Assembly: GCA_024636975.1 (NCBI GenBank)
Contig: JAGXGA010000050.1
Coordinates: forward strand, 1-64,000
Length of the DNA: 64,000 bases
DNA from: Mariniphaga sp.
Lineage (GTDB): Bacteria; Bacteroidota; Bacteroidia; Bacteroidales; Prolixibacteraceae
Reading direction: 5' to 3'
Shown here in pieces: positions 18,265-27,649 of this stretch (the stretch's first letter is position 1; the number at the start of each line of letters is the position of its first letter). Below the pieces are notes generated by a model that worked only from the letters and a program-made list of their open reading frames with translations, made no database searches and had not been told where the DNA came from. The translations under genes were made by a program, and so were the position numbers.

Positions 18265-18705
18265 TTAGAGGAGGGCCCTGTCCCAGGGGATTCCGACCAG
18301 AATTAAAATAAAGGCAATGCCATACCAGATGGCTGCTGCTTTGTGCCTGTTTACTGAGAGTGTTGCTTTTTTAGATTTGACACGGCCAATATGAATCAGT
18401 ACCAGGGCGATTATCATAATTAAAATATGCTCGACGGCATAAAAACGCAAAACGGAATTCTTCATGGCTGCGCCAAAGTCGGCAAATGCCGATTTGGTGA
18501 ATGGACTAACGAAGAAATATAGAATCAACCCGATTACCAGTTGGATATCAACAAAAATTGTAAGCAACAAGCCTGCAAGGTTATCCTTTTTGGTCCAGTC
18601 TTTTTTTGCAAACCAACCCTGGAAAGCAAAGATTAGTGCTACCACAATTGCAATAAGTGCCAGCCAGCGAAAAAGATTATGAGTATGTAAAAGTCCGGTG
18701 TACAT
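18265..18705 (-). CDS. Four-helix membrane protein, cytochrome b-like
   Basis: 146 residues with four predicted membrane helices (about 12-28, 46-66, 85-103 and 125-142). Histidines lie near membrane edges in LHTHNLFRW (8 and 10) and AVEHILIM, with another in NRHKAA, as expected of a dihaem-type b cytochrome. Flavobacterial homologues carry the name cytochrome B on this basis. Haem binding is inference. The gene lies 91 bp downstream of the Rossmann oxidoreductase gene on the same strand, so co-transcription is possible. Redox partner unknown. Confidence 0.6.
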   Translation of the reverse strand: MYTGLLHTHNLFRWLALIAIVVALIFAFQGWFAKKDWTKKDNLAGLLLTIFVDIQLVIGLILYFFVSPFTKSAFADFGAAMKNSVLRFYAVEHILIMIIALVLIHIGRVKSKKATLSVNRHKAAAIWYGIAFILILVGIPWDRALL

Positions 18706-18796
18706 AATTTTTAGTTTAAGAATATCAGTGAAACACTTAAATCCTGTTTTAGTTGAAGAAACCTTTAATTAAGAGGTATTTTTTTACTTATGGTAT

Positions 18797-19486
18797 TTAT
18801 TTTTCCCCAGCCAGTGCAAAAATTTCATCGGCTGTCCATATTATTTTTTCGGCTGGTGGCCTCAGTGAAGCATTAATCATTGCCAGGGCAACAGTTTTGT
18901 CTTCAATTGGCCGGTACTTTTTAAAAATGAACCGGGTAATAATACCTGTAATTGGGATAGCTATTTTTTCCCCCCATCGCTTTTCCTCCCGATCCCCGGC
19001 CAGTGCCGAAGGTCGCAGGATGGTCAGTTTGCGGAATCCGATTTTAGATACCGCATCGTCGAGCTCACCCTTTATGCGGTTATAGAAGATCCGGGAGCCG
19101 GAATTGGCGCCAACTGCTGAAACCAGAACGTAGGTTTCTATACCTTTCACTTTAGCCTTTAGTGCAAAATTAAGGTTAAAACTTACATCCACCTTATACT
19201 GTTTATCTTTACTGCCTGCCTTTTTTAAAGTGGTGCCCAATGCAGAGAAAAGAACATCTCCTTTTAAGTGTTTTTCCCATGTATCGGGGTTGCTGAAATC
19301 TACAATTTGCTGCTCCAGTTTTGGGTGCACAGTTCCCGAATCATGCCTGACAAATATTCTTACTTTATCAAATTTTGGGTTTTCAAGCAAGAGGTTCACA
19401 ATCTGTTTTCCAACGAGTCCCGTGGCGCCTATTACATTTGCAGTCAGTTGCTTTTTTTCCTTTTTTATTGCGTGGTTGTTTTTCAT
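18797..19486 (-). CDS. NAD(P)-binding atypical SDR oxidoreductase
   Basis: 229 residues. The N-terminal glycine-rich loop VIGATGLVGKQIV binds the cofactor. The strand LSALGTTLKKAG, the strand YVLVSAVGANSGS and the YNRIKGELD segment (YxxxK) fit HTATIP2/TIP30-like atypical short-chain dehydrogenases. Cytoplasmic; there is no signal peptide, although the first residues are lysine-rich. The substrate cannot be told. Two other Rossmann proteins of NmrA type lie at 29.9-31.4 kb but are not close relatives by eye. Confidence 0.75.
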   Translation of the reverse strand: MKNNHAIKKEKKQLTANVIGATGLVGKQIVNLLLENPKFDKVRIFVRHDSGTVHPKLEQQIVDFSNPDTWEKHLKGDVLFSALGTTLKKAGSKDKQYKVDVSFNLNFALKAKVKGIETYVLVSAVGANSGSRIFYNRIKGELDDAVSKIGFRKLTILRPSALAGDREEKRWGEKIAIPITGIITRFIFKKYRPIEDKTVALAMINASLRPPAEKIIWTADEIFALAGEK

Positions 19487-19501
19487 TAAAGATAACTAAA
19501 T

Positions 19502-19531
19502 CATTGTGGTTTTATAATTATTATCACAATG
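19502..19531. promoter_or_regulatory. Dyad CATTGTG-N16-CACAATG
   Basis: Perfect seven-base arms (19502-19508 and 19525-19531) lie 16 bp upstream of the start at 19486. A protein-binding site or a chance dyad in AT-rich DNA; seen directly, role inferred. Confidence 0.3.
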
Positions 19532-19615
19532 AAAACAACAACATGAAGCATATGTTCTCAAAAAAAGTGTGTTTTAGTGAATTGTTTTTAACCTGTTTCC
19601 GGTTAAATTGAGGTA

Positions 19616-22600
19616 TTAGGATGGTGGTATCGTGAAATGGAATACTGTTCCTTTTGGGTGATTTGGAGCAACCCAGATCCTTCCGGCATTCTTTTCTACA
19701 AATTCTCTGCAGATAATTAATCCAAGTCCGGTACCTTTTTCTCCGAGGGTTCCTTTTCTGCTAATATTTCCGTCATAGAACATGGTTTCAGTATCCTCCT
19801 GGTCGATTCCTATCCCAGTGTCGGCAATACTAACTATTACATCTCCATTTTCGCGGAAGGCAGAGATTTCAATTTTACCACCGGGGTGGGTAAACTTAAC
19901 AGCATTGTTCAGCAGGTTCCTGACCACAGTGTTTATCATATCGCTGTCGAAGTTGGCTTCCAGCTCTTCAGGGAAATTTCGCAGGATTTCTATTTCCTTT
20001 TGTTGGGCTGCGGTTTTTTTCAACTCAATATTTTTGTTTAAAATGCTGCTTAGGTTTTGTTTTATGGGTTTGCTAACGGTATTTTTCATTTGTGAATGTG
20101 CCCAGGTAAGCAGGTTCTCGAGAAGTTCAAAGGTATTTTCTGCAGAATTTTTTGCCATTACCAGCAGTTCTGTCTTACGGTCTTCTTCTATTCCGGAATC
20201 TTCATCGGTTAACAGCTCAAGAATACCCATCACACCGGCAAAAGGACTTCGCAGGTCGTGTGAGATGATGGAAAATAGCTTGTTTTTGGTTTGATTTAAT
20301 TTTTCCAGCTCTGCATTGTTGTATAACAATTCTTTGGTTCGGGCATCAATAATTTTTTCCAGTTTTCGCTGTTGGTTTCGTATATTGTTATTATGAATGC
20401 GGTTTACAATAAACAATGTGCCAAATACAAAAATAACCAATAGAACAATAAATGGCAATGTTGCCCATATTGGTGGGTTGATTTTAATTTCAACGGAACC
20501 GTTTTGTGTGCTCCATTGGCCGTTTTTGTCCATTGTTTCAACAACAAACAGGTAACCGCCGGGCCTTAGGTTGGTATAAGTGGCTACTTTTTCGTTCTCC
20601 GGAAACACCCATTGATTGTCGAACCCATGCAATTGGTAGCGGTATTTTTGTTGATTTGGGTTGGTGAAATTTAATGAAGTGAACCGGAAAGAAATCATTT
20701 GCTGGTCGTGTTCAAATTCATACAACCGAATGTTATCGTAATTACTTGTTTGCGGATAAGCACTTTTTCCGTAGACGGACACATCAGTAATTAAAGCTTT
20801 GGGCGGTAAATAAGATGACTTTCTATTTTCGCCAGGATTAAGAATATCGACTCCTTTGTTTCCACCAAAAAATATTGTGCTGTTCCGCTCGGTTGTTGAT
20901 GATCTGTTATAATATGAATTGGAAATAAGTCCGTTGGATTCAAAAAAATATTCGCATTCGTATTCAAGTTCTTTCGTGTTTTCATGCCAGTTATAAGTTA
21001 AGAAAAGTATACCGGATTTAGTGCTGATCCAGATTTCCCCCGGTTTAATGGATTCGATACTTGAAATATCGTCACTTGAAAAATCCTGTTTAATGCTTAA
21101 ACGTTTAAATTGGTTTAATTTGGGGATAAATACATTTAAGCCGTTGTTGGTGCCCACCCAAACCAATCCTGAGTTGTCGCAATAAAGTGCTTGTATTACA
21201 TCACTGGAAAGGGATACAGAATCTTCCCGGTTATGATAATAGCGGGTAATTTGTTCGCTTTCCAAATCAAGCACCGACAAACCGTAACTGCTCGAAATCC
21301 ATAAATTATTTTGCTTGTCGAAGCACAAATCAGAAGTGTAGTCATTGGTAATCCCCATTATGGGGTTGTTTTCATGAAACTGAAATAATGTAGCATCCTT
21401 ATTGTCGGGGTTATATTTAAAAACTCCGGTCCCGTTCGTGCTCACCCATAAATTACCGTCGGGTGCTTCAACTATATCCAGAATATTAGCCCTATCCAGT
21501 TTTTCAGCAAGCGATGCTGGTTTTATTATTGCAGCTTTAAACAGAGTTTTATTGCTGTTTAATTTTTGCAACCCGCTTCTCCATCCACCAGCCCAAATCC
21601 GGTTTTTACTGTCTTCAAAAACCCGGTAAATGGTTCCGGAAATTATGTCGTTATTTCTGGAATGCAGGTGGTATGGAGTTTTAATAAAAGGGTCGGAACT
21701 GTGTTTTTCGAGCAAGCCGGATTCGTACCCCAGCCATAAATTATTTGATTTATCAAAATCAATACACACCACTTCCTGTTGTGTCAAACAATAAGGTACA
21801 TCTTTAGCATACATAAAATGTGTAAACATGATATCCTTTAAGCCAAAATCGATGCCCCGGATTCCCGAAGAAACCCACAGGTTCTTATCACGATCGACAA
21901 AAACATATTTAATGGTGGTGTTTTCCATGCTGAGCGGATCTTCAACAATATTAGAATATTGCAGATAGTTACCGGTGTATTGGTTTAGCTGATAAAGACC
22001 GCTGGCTGTAGCCAGCCAAATTGTTGAATCGTTTTCCACATCAGCATGGTGAATTGTATTGGAGAGGTAACCAACTATGAATTTTTTTATTTTGCCATTG
22101 TCGGGGTTATATATGTAGAACCCATTCGATTCAGTACTTATCAGTAATCTTCCGTCCGAGAAACTGAGATTGGTAATATAAAACTCATTTATGTTTGCAC
22201 CGTCAATGGTGCCAAAACGGTTTGTTTCACCGGTTTCAGGATTTAGTTGGTACAACTCGTTAGGATTTCTAACGGCCCATATTTTGCCGTCTGGTTGGCT
22301 GCAAACATGTTTTATATTGCGGGCACTAAGTTCATTTTCAGCACCAAAAAACCAGGTTACTTGTGATGTATTTTTGTCATATTGAGCCAACCCTTTGTTT
22401 GTTGAAATCCAAAGCTGGCCATTGTGGCCTTCTGCGAATCCTGTTACAAGTATTCCATCCCAGCCGGAGACCGGAACTTTAAACTGATCTTTTAAAAAGT
22501 TATAATATGAAAAACCATTGTCCGATCCTACCCAGAGTGTGCCTTCTGAATCAGAAAAAATTGTGCTGATTTTATTCCAGGGCAGTGTCGATTGTATGGA

Positions 22601-22825
22601 ACTTTCATATTTTCGAAATTGATGCCCGTCAAAACGTGTTAAACTGGTTTCTCCTGCCAGCCAGATAAACCCGGTCGAATCCTGAGTAATACTGTTTATG
22701 CGTGCTTCAGGCAATCCGTTTTCGATACCGTAATGATAAAATGCAACAGAAGAACTGCAGGGTATTGCATATAACAGGATCCCTACGGCCATAAGATATT
22801 TGATGACCCGATACTTAATTTTCAT
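19616..22825 (-). CDS. Two-component propeller sensor histidine kinase
   Basis: About 1069 residues from MKIKYRV; an ATG 39 bp upstream would add 13 residues. A signal segment is followed by a long periplasmic part built of Reg_prop beta-propeller units (LWVGSDNGFSYY, IWLATASGLYQL, LWVSTNGTGVFKYN, VWVGTNNGLNVF) and a Y_Y_Y domain (NFTNPNQQKYRYQLHGFDNQW). One membrane helix then leads to HisKA (ISHDLRSPFAGVMG) and HATPase (NLLNNAVKFTHPGG, GIGIDQE, GTGLGLIICREFVEKN). Hybrid two-component systems of Bacteroidota that control glycan genes have this sensor plus receiver and AraC parts; here the protein stops after the ATPase. It faces the divergent glycosidase genes starting at 23136, 310 bp away, which suggests it senses a glycan product for them. 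Confidence 0.9.
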   Translation of the reverse strand: MKIKYRVIKYLMAVGILLYAIPCSSSVAFYHYGIENGLPEARINSITQDSTGFIWLAGETSLTRFDGHQFRKYESSIQSTLPWNKISTIFSDSEGTLWVGSDNGFSYYNFLKDQFKVPVSGWDGILVTGFAEGHNGQLWISTNKGLAQYDKNTSQVTWFFGAENELSARNIKHVCSQPDGKIWAVRNPNELYQLNPETGETNRFGTIDGANINEFYITNLSFSDGRLLISTESNGFYIYNPDNGKIKKFIVGYLSNTIHHADVENDSTIWLATASGLYQLNQYTGNYLQYSNIVEDPLSMENTTIKYVFVDRDKNLWVSSGIRGIDFGLKDIMFTHFMYAKDVPYCLTQQEVVCIDFDKSNNLWLGYESGLLEKHSSDPFIKTPYHLHSRNNDIISGTIYRVFEDSKNRIWAGGWRSGLQKLNSNKTLFKAAIIKPASLAEKLDRANILDIVEAPDGNLWVSTNGTGVFKYNPDNKDATLFQFHENNPIMGITNDYTSDLCFDKQNNLWISSSYGLSVLDLESEQITRYYHNREDSVSLSSDVIQALYCDNSGLVWVGTNNGLNVFIPKLNQFKRLSIKQDFSSDDISSIESIKPGEIWISTKSGILFLTYNWHENTKELEYECEYFFESNGLISNSYYNRSSTTERNSTIFFGGNKGVDILNPGENRKSSYLPPKALITDVSVYGKSAYPQTSNYDNIRLYEFEHDQQMISFRFTSLNFTNPNQQKYRYQLHGFDNQWVFPENEKVATYTNLRPGGYLFVVETMDKNGQWSTQNGSVEIKINPPIWATLPFIVLLVIFVFGTLFIVNRIHNNNIRNQQRKLEKIIDARTKELLYNNAELEKLNQTKNKLFSIISHDLRSPFAGVMGILELLTDEDSGIEEDRKTELLVMAKNSAENTFELLENLLTWAHSQMKNTVSKPIKQNLSSILNKNIELKKTAAQQKEIEILRNFPEELEANFDSDMINTVVRNLLNNAVKFTHPGGKIEISAFRENGDVIVSIADTGIGIDQEDTETMFYDGNISRKGTLGEKGTGLGLIICREFVEKNAGRIWVAPNHPKGTVFHFTIPPS

Positions 22826-23135
22826 CCATTGGTTAATAAAGATGTGTAAAACTAACAAAAGCATTTAAAAAACGAAGTTTAATTTTATAGACTCCTAAAA
22901 ATGAGCAATATTTTTAAGAAGTAAGGAATCGGGTAGTAAGAAATCAGTTTTTATAAATGGCACATTCAGGTCTTCTGCATCAAACATAAATAAACAGTTT
23001 ATTAGGAAACTATATTATTTGCATTTGCTTTTTTTATTCTTTAAAATGAATCATTTTTTGAAGTCATTAAAAATATTTCTATTTTTCGAAGATGAACTTA
23101 CCTTAAGTAATAATTTTTCATAATCCCTTAGTTAA

Positions 23136-24569
23136 ATGAATCATAATATTAAATATTCACTCCTTCTGATTTTTCTGATAATCTTTATAAGTTCCACAGG
23201 TCAGGTGCCCAAATGGGCAGGCAAACCAATTGATTTTTCACGTGGTGAATTAGTTGTGTCCGGGAACAAGCGGTTTTTGGTTTTCGAAGACGGAGCGCCG
23301 TTTTTTTACCTGGGCGATACCGCCTGGGAGCTTTTTCACAGGTTGAACAAGGAAGAAACGGAGCAATACCTTGAGAACCGAAGGGCAAAAGGGTTTACTG
23401 TGATTCAGGCAGTAATACTGGCCGAACTCGATGGGTTAAATACACCCAATGCCGAAGGTGAAACGCCATTGGTTGATAATGATCCCGAAAAAATAAATGA
23501 AGCCTATTTTCAACATGTTGATTGGGTGATTAAAAAAGCGGAGGAGAAAGGAATGTTCATAGGTTTGCTTCCTACCTGGGGCGATAAATGGAATAAAAAA
23601 TGGGGGGTTGGACCGGTAGTATTCACTCCGGAGAATGCAGTTGTATTTGGTGAGATATTGGGAAAACGATATAAAAATTCACCAAATATAATTTGGATCG
23701 TTGGGGGCGATCGGCCTTTGGAGGAGGAGGTCCACGGACAGATAGTGCGTTCAATGGCAAAAGGTATCCGCAGTGGAGATGAAGGGGCCCATCTTATAAC
23801 CTTTCATCCGACCGGGGGTCAGGGTTCTTCACAGTATTTCCATGAAGAGGACTGGCTTGATTTTAACATGCGGCAGAATGGTCATAATCCTAATTATACA
23901 GGTGTTTATGAAAACACGCTTGAGGATTATAACCGCATGCCTGTAAAGCCGGTAGTTGATGGGGAGCCTATTTATGAAGATCATCCTATTCAGTTTAACC
24001 CTAAGGAAAACGGACATTCCACTTCGGCTGATGTGCGGCGACCACTATACTGGAACTTGTTCAGCGGGGCTTTTGGTCATACATATGGCCACCATTCTGT
24101 TTGGCAGATGTGGCAACCCGGTCGTAACCCGGTTAACTTCCCATTGATGCCCTGGCATGAAGCCATTGATCAGCCCGGAGCGGAGCAAATGCAATATGGC
24201 CGGCGGCTTATGGAATCAAGGCCTTTTTTAACACGCATTCCCGATGATTCGATAATTGTTCCCGATGAGGTGACCACTTCAGTCCCGGGCGCCGGCAGGT
24301 ACCGTTTTGTGGCTACCCGCGACAGTGAAGGGGCGTATGCCATGGTGTATGCTCCTGTTGGAAGGCCCTTTTCAGTCAGAATGGATGTTATTAGCGACAA
24401 AAATGTAATTGCCTGGTGGTACAGTCCGCGGAACGGACAGGTACAAAGGATAGGTAAGTTTTCAAATGAAGGCACCCGTGAATTTATACCTCCCGGAATA
24501 GGAGAGAATTTCGATTGGGTGCTGGTGCTTGATGCTGCCGGTAAAAAATTTGGTCAGCCAGGCAGATAA
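23136..24569 (+). CDS. GH140-like glycosidase (DUF4038, apiosidase family)
   Basis: 477 residues. A signal peptide (1-22) is followed by a DUF4038 TIM barrel starting [24 protein letters not shown] and a C-terminal beta-sandwich (about 385-477) like the putative collagen-binding domain PF12904. Candidate catalytic residues are Asp192 in [10 protein letters not shown] and Glu277 in [10 protein letters not shown], the positions conserved in GH140. GH140 was founded on a Bacteroides enzyme that removes apiose from the pectin rhamnogalacturonan II. This is therefore a candidate apiosidase, relevant to the locus at 32.5-49.5 kb. It leads a run of three secreted glycosidases (next start 34 bp on) divergent from the propeller kinase. 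Confidence 0.85.
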   Translation: MNHNIKYSLLLIFLIIFISSTGQVPKWAGKPIDFSRGELVVSGNKRFLVFEDGAPFFYLGDTAWELFHRLNKEETEQYLENRRAKGFTVIQAVILAELDGLNTPNAEGETPLVDNDPEKINEAYFQHVDWVIKKAEEKGMFIGLLPTWGDKWNKKWGVGPVVFTPENAVVFGEILGKRYKNSPNIIWIVGGDRPLEEEVHGQIVRSMAKGIRSGDEGAHLITFHPTGGQGSSQYFHEEDWLDFNMRQNGHNPNYTGVYENTLEDYNRMPVKPVVDGEPIYEDHPIQFNPKENGHSTSADVRRPLYWNLFSGAFGHTYGHHSVWQMWQPGRNPVNFPLMPWHEAIDQPGAEQMQYGRRLMESRPFLTRIPDDSIIVPDEVTTSVPGAGRYRFVATRDSEGAYAMVYAPVGRPFSVRMDVISDKNVIAWWYSPRNGQVQRIGKFSNEGTREFIPPGIGENFDWVLVLDAAGKKFGQPGR

Positions 24570-24603
24570 CTTTTATTGAAGTCTGTCGGTAATTTTATAA
24601 GAA

Positions 24604-26142
24604 ATGAATTTAAAAAAGCATGTCACTACCATGAACAGGGTCAGCTTGGTGTTATTTTATTTAGGTCTGCCTTTTTTGTTGCATAGCCAGACACAAAATA
24701 CTACGCATCGCGGTATCGGTTACTATTCTGAGAACCCCGGTTATTTTGCATGGGACGGAACACCGGTATTTCTGCTGGGAGCCACTGGTTATCACAGCTG
24801 GACACCAATCAGCCGCCCTGATGAAGTAAATATAGGCGAACAACTGGGGCGACTGGCAAAAGTGATCGATGAAATTGGCAGTCCTAATATTTGTGGTTTT
24901 GTGAGGTGCCTACCTTACGATCCCATGAATCATCTGCACGATGGTACTGTTCAGAAAGTATTGCAACCCTGGCTGGAGATGGAAGACGAACGTTACGATT
25001 TAGGACGGTTTGAGCCGGCTTGGGAAGCACGGCTAAATGAATACCTGGCTGTGGCACTAAACCATCGTATTGTTGTATCACTTGAAATTTGGGATGACTG
25101 GTCAGTTACCCGCGGACCTGGCGGAGCATATGATCCGGGTGACAGGTATGGATGGAATGGCCATCCCTTTAATCCTAAAAACAACATTAATTACAATGAA
25201 TCGGTAATTCCTTCAGAGACAGCAGCATGCAATGCACCGTTTTACAATACCATCCATATAGAAGGAAAAGAAAATACTGTGCTTCATCTTCAGGAAAAAT
25301 ATGTTGATAAATTAATCTCAATAGCAAAAGACTATCCGAATGTCATTATAAATATTTCAAATGAAAGTCGTGCAGACACGGAATGGAGCCATTATTGGGC
25401 AAAATACCTTCGGGAAAAACTTCCGTCCCGGTTTCTGACAGGAGATATGCCTTCCACGAACAGGAAAGATGGAGGGGGCGAATGCGATTATGAATTAAGT
25501 CCGTTATGTTTGAGTTCCGATACAATTTATGATTTTGTTGATGTATCACAGGGAGTATCAAGGCATGAACTTGGAGAACCCATCCGGCAGGCAATTGAAG
25601 GAGGTAAACGTTTATCGGTGTATCGAAAGGCAATGAATGATGCAGGAAAAGTTCGTCCACTGGTAGTTTCAAAAGACTATTCACGTGATGCAGCAGGAGG
25701 CGACCTTGTGCTCTGGAGCCGCTTTATGGGAGGGGCAGCTTCTGCTCGTTTTCATCGCCCTGCCGGAGATAGTCCTGCATCAGTTGTCGATTTTCAGCAC
25801 GATGCTATTGGGAGGTTGGGCAGGTTCATTGCAGAAGTACCATTCTGGCAGTTACATCCCGATCACGATATGATTATAGAACTGCCCGGGGGTGCAGGAG
25901 CCAATGTACTTACTGATAATGCCTCGGTTTGTCTGATTCAGCTGGCCGGTATTTCATCGGGCGGTTCATTGAAGCTTCAGTTACCATCGGGCAGATGGAA
26001 AATGAAATGGATAGATCCCTCATCAGGTGAAGAAAACGACCGCTCTGATATTAACGCAGATGACTCTTCTGATATTATAGACATACCGGCCGGGCCTGAC
26101 CATATGGTGGTTGTGTTGAGGAAGTTAAACCAACAGAATTGA
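24604..26142 (+). CDS. Secreted TIM-barrel glycosidase-like protein
   Basis: 512 residues, or 503 from the second methionine at 24631. A signal peptide (to about residue 29) precedes a barrel beginning GYFAWDGTPVFLLGATGYHSW, similar in layout to DUF4038 barrels. VIINISNESRAD carries a strand-4 Asn-Glu pair expected of clan GH-A; a second acid is not certain. HPFNPKNNINYNE and GAASARFHRPAG are shared with the next gene, showing that they are paralogues by duplication and divergence. A beta-sandwich follows (about 430-510). The family is not one I can name with a number. It overlaps nothing and its stop is directly followed by the next open frame, so the genes are an operon. Confidence 0.7.
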   Translation: MNLKKHVTTMNRVSLVLFYLGLPFLLHSQTQNTTHRGIGYYSENPGYFAWDGTPVFLLGATGYHSWTPISRPDEVNIGEQLGRLAKVIDEIGSPNICGFVRCLPYDPMNHLHDGTVQKVLQPWLEMEDERYDLGRFEPAWEARLNEYLAVALNHRIVVSLEIWDDWSVTRGPGGAYDPGDRYGWNGHPFNPKNNINYNESVIPSETAACNAPFYNTIHIEGKENTVLHLQEKYVDKLISIAKDYPNVIINISNESRADTEWSHYWAKYLREKLPSRFLTGDMPSTNRKDGGGECDYELSPLCLSSDTIYDFVDVSQGVSRHELGEPIRQAIEGGKRLSVYRKAMNDAGKVRPLVVSKDYSRDAAGGDLVLWSRFMGGAASARFHRPAGDSPASVVDFQHDAIGRLGRFIAEVPFWQLHPDHDMIIELPGGAGANVLTDNASVCLIQLAGISSGGSLKLQLPSGRWKMKWIDPSSGEENDRSDINADDSSDIIDIPAGPDHMVVVLRKLNQQN

Positions 26143-26169
26143 TTGATTAAAAGCATAAAGCAGGAAGAC

Positions 26170-27564
26170 ATGATAAAAAATAATCTTTTAATAATTGTGT
26201 TGGCAGGTGTAATTATTAGTGGATGCAAGGCTATAGCTGCACCTGCAGATGGCATCCGTCCCTGGACCGAAAATCCCTGGTACTGGCAATATAAAGGTGA
26301 GCCGGTAATGTTGCTGGGAGCCAGCAGCGATGATAATCTATTTCAATGGCCGGCAGAAAGGCTTGTGCCTCATCTGGATTCCATGAAATCGGCAGGTGCC
26401 AATTATGTACGTAATGTTATGAGTGACAGGGTCGACCGCGGTTTTGAATTGTACCCGTTTAAATCAACCGAAGGGGGTATGTATGATTTGAATCAGTGGA
26501 ATGAAGATTACTGGCAGCGGTTTGAATTTTTTCTTGAGGAAACTGCCAGTCGCGATATAATTGTGCAGATTGAGGTATGGGACCGGTTTGATTATACACG
26601 GGAGAACTGGCCATCCCATCCCTATAATCCTAAAAATAATATAAATTATTCAGCAGAGGAAACTGGGCTGGATGCAGAATATCCCGATCATCCGGGGCAG
26701 AATAAACAGCCCTTTTTCTTTACTACGCCCAATCAGAAGAACAATGAAGTATTGCTTAAATACCAGCAACAGTTTGTGGAAAAAATGCTTTCCTATACCT
26801 TGAACCATAATCATGTATTGTACTGTATGGACAACGAAACTTCAGGAGAAGCAGAATGGGGAGCATACTGGGCCAGGTTTATAAAGGATTTGGCAGAACA
26901 GAAAAATAAAAAAGTGTATCTGACTGAAATGTGGGATGCATGGGATTTAAAATCGGAAGAGCACAAGCGTACGTTTGACCATCCGGAACTGTATGACTTT
27001 TGTGACATTTCTCAGAACAACCACCAGCGCGACCAGGCACACTGGGATAATTTTCAGTGGGTGAAAGATTATATTTCTTCACAGCCCCGCCCGATAAATA
27101 CAGTGAAAACATATGGAGCTGATGGCGGGAGTCATGGAAACACCAATAACGGGATCGACAGTTGGTGGAGGCATGTAACCGGAGGTGTGGCTTCGGCCCG
27201 GTTTCACCGGCCACCTTCGGGGTTAGGGTTATCTGAGCTGTCAATGAATTCAGTCAGGGCAGCAAGGGAAATTGAAAAGGTATGCCCCTATTGGGAGCTC
27301 ACTCCAAACAATGAATTGCTTTCCGACCGGGAGGAAAATGAAGCCTATCTGACAACAAAGGCAGGAGAAGTGTATGTGGTATTTTTTCCCGATGAAGGGG
27401 AGGTCGGTCTTGATTTGTCGGAATACGATGAAGATTTTACACTTAAATGGATGAATGTGAGGAAGGGAGAGTGGGCTTCGGAAGAGCTAATTGAAGGAGC
27501 CGGACTGGTCAATCTTAAAACTCCTGGTGGGCAGGAATGGGTAGCGGTTTTGGTAAAAAAATAA
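26170..27564 (+). CDS. TIM-barrel glycosidase-like lipoprotein
   Basis: About 464 residues from MIKNNLL at 26170; the frame is open back to 26143. The signal peptide ends in a lipobox (IISGC), so it is a lipoprotein. The barrel starts WYWQYKGEPVMLLGASSDD. LYCMDNETSGEAEW holds an Asn-Glu pair matching that of the preceding paralogue, and a second acid may be in VYLTEMWDAWD. It shares YNPKNNINY and GGVASARFHRPP with that paralogue. Acting at the membrane surface, it would complement the soluble enzymes. Substrate unknown; the GH140-like neighbour suggests pectic side chains. Confidence 0.7.
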   Translation: MIKNNLLIIVLAGVIISGCKAIAAPADGIRPWTENPWYWQYKGEPVMLLGASSDDNLFQWPAERLVPHLDSMKSAGANYVRNVMSDRVDRGFELYPFKSTEGGMYDLNQWNEDYWQRFEFFLEETASRDIIVQIEVWDRFDYTRENWPSHPYNPKNNINYSAEETGLDAEYPDHPGQNKQPFFFTTPNQKNNEVLLKYQQQFVEKMLSYTLNHNHVLYCMDNETSGEAEWGAYWARFIKDLAEQKNKKVYLTEMWDAWDLKSEEHKRTFDHPELYDFCDISQNNHQRDQAHWDNFQWVKDYISSQPRPINTVKTYGADGGSHGNTNNGIDSWWRHVTGGVASARFHRPPSGLGLSELSMNSVRAAREIEKVCPYWELTPNNELLSDREENEAYLTTKAGEVYVVFFPDEGEVGLDLSEYDEDFTLKWMNVRKGEWASEELIEGAGLVNLKTPGGQEWVAVLVKK

Positions 27565-27649
27565 ATTTTGTCTGATATCGGGTTAACGAAAAAAATATTA
27601 TTTTTGATTTGATATAGCCAAAATAAAAACTGCTTCAAAACCACTGATC

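Noticed and set aside
17865-18311. Small open frames on both strands around the second palindrome
   Set aside because: Their similar sequences on opposite strands come from the palindrome itself.
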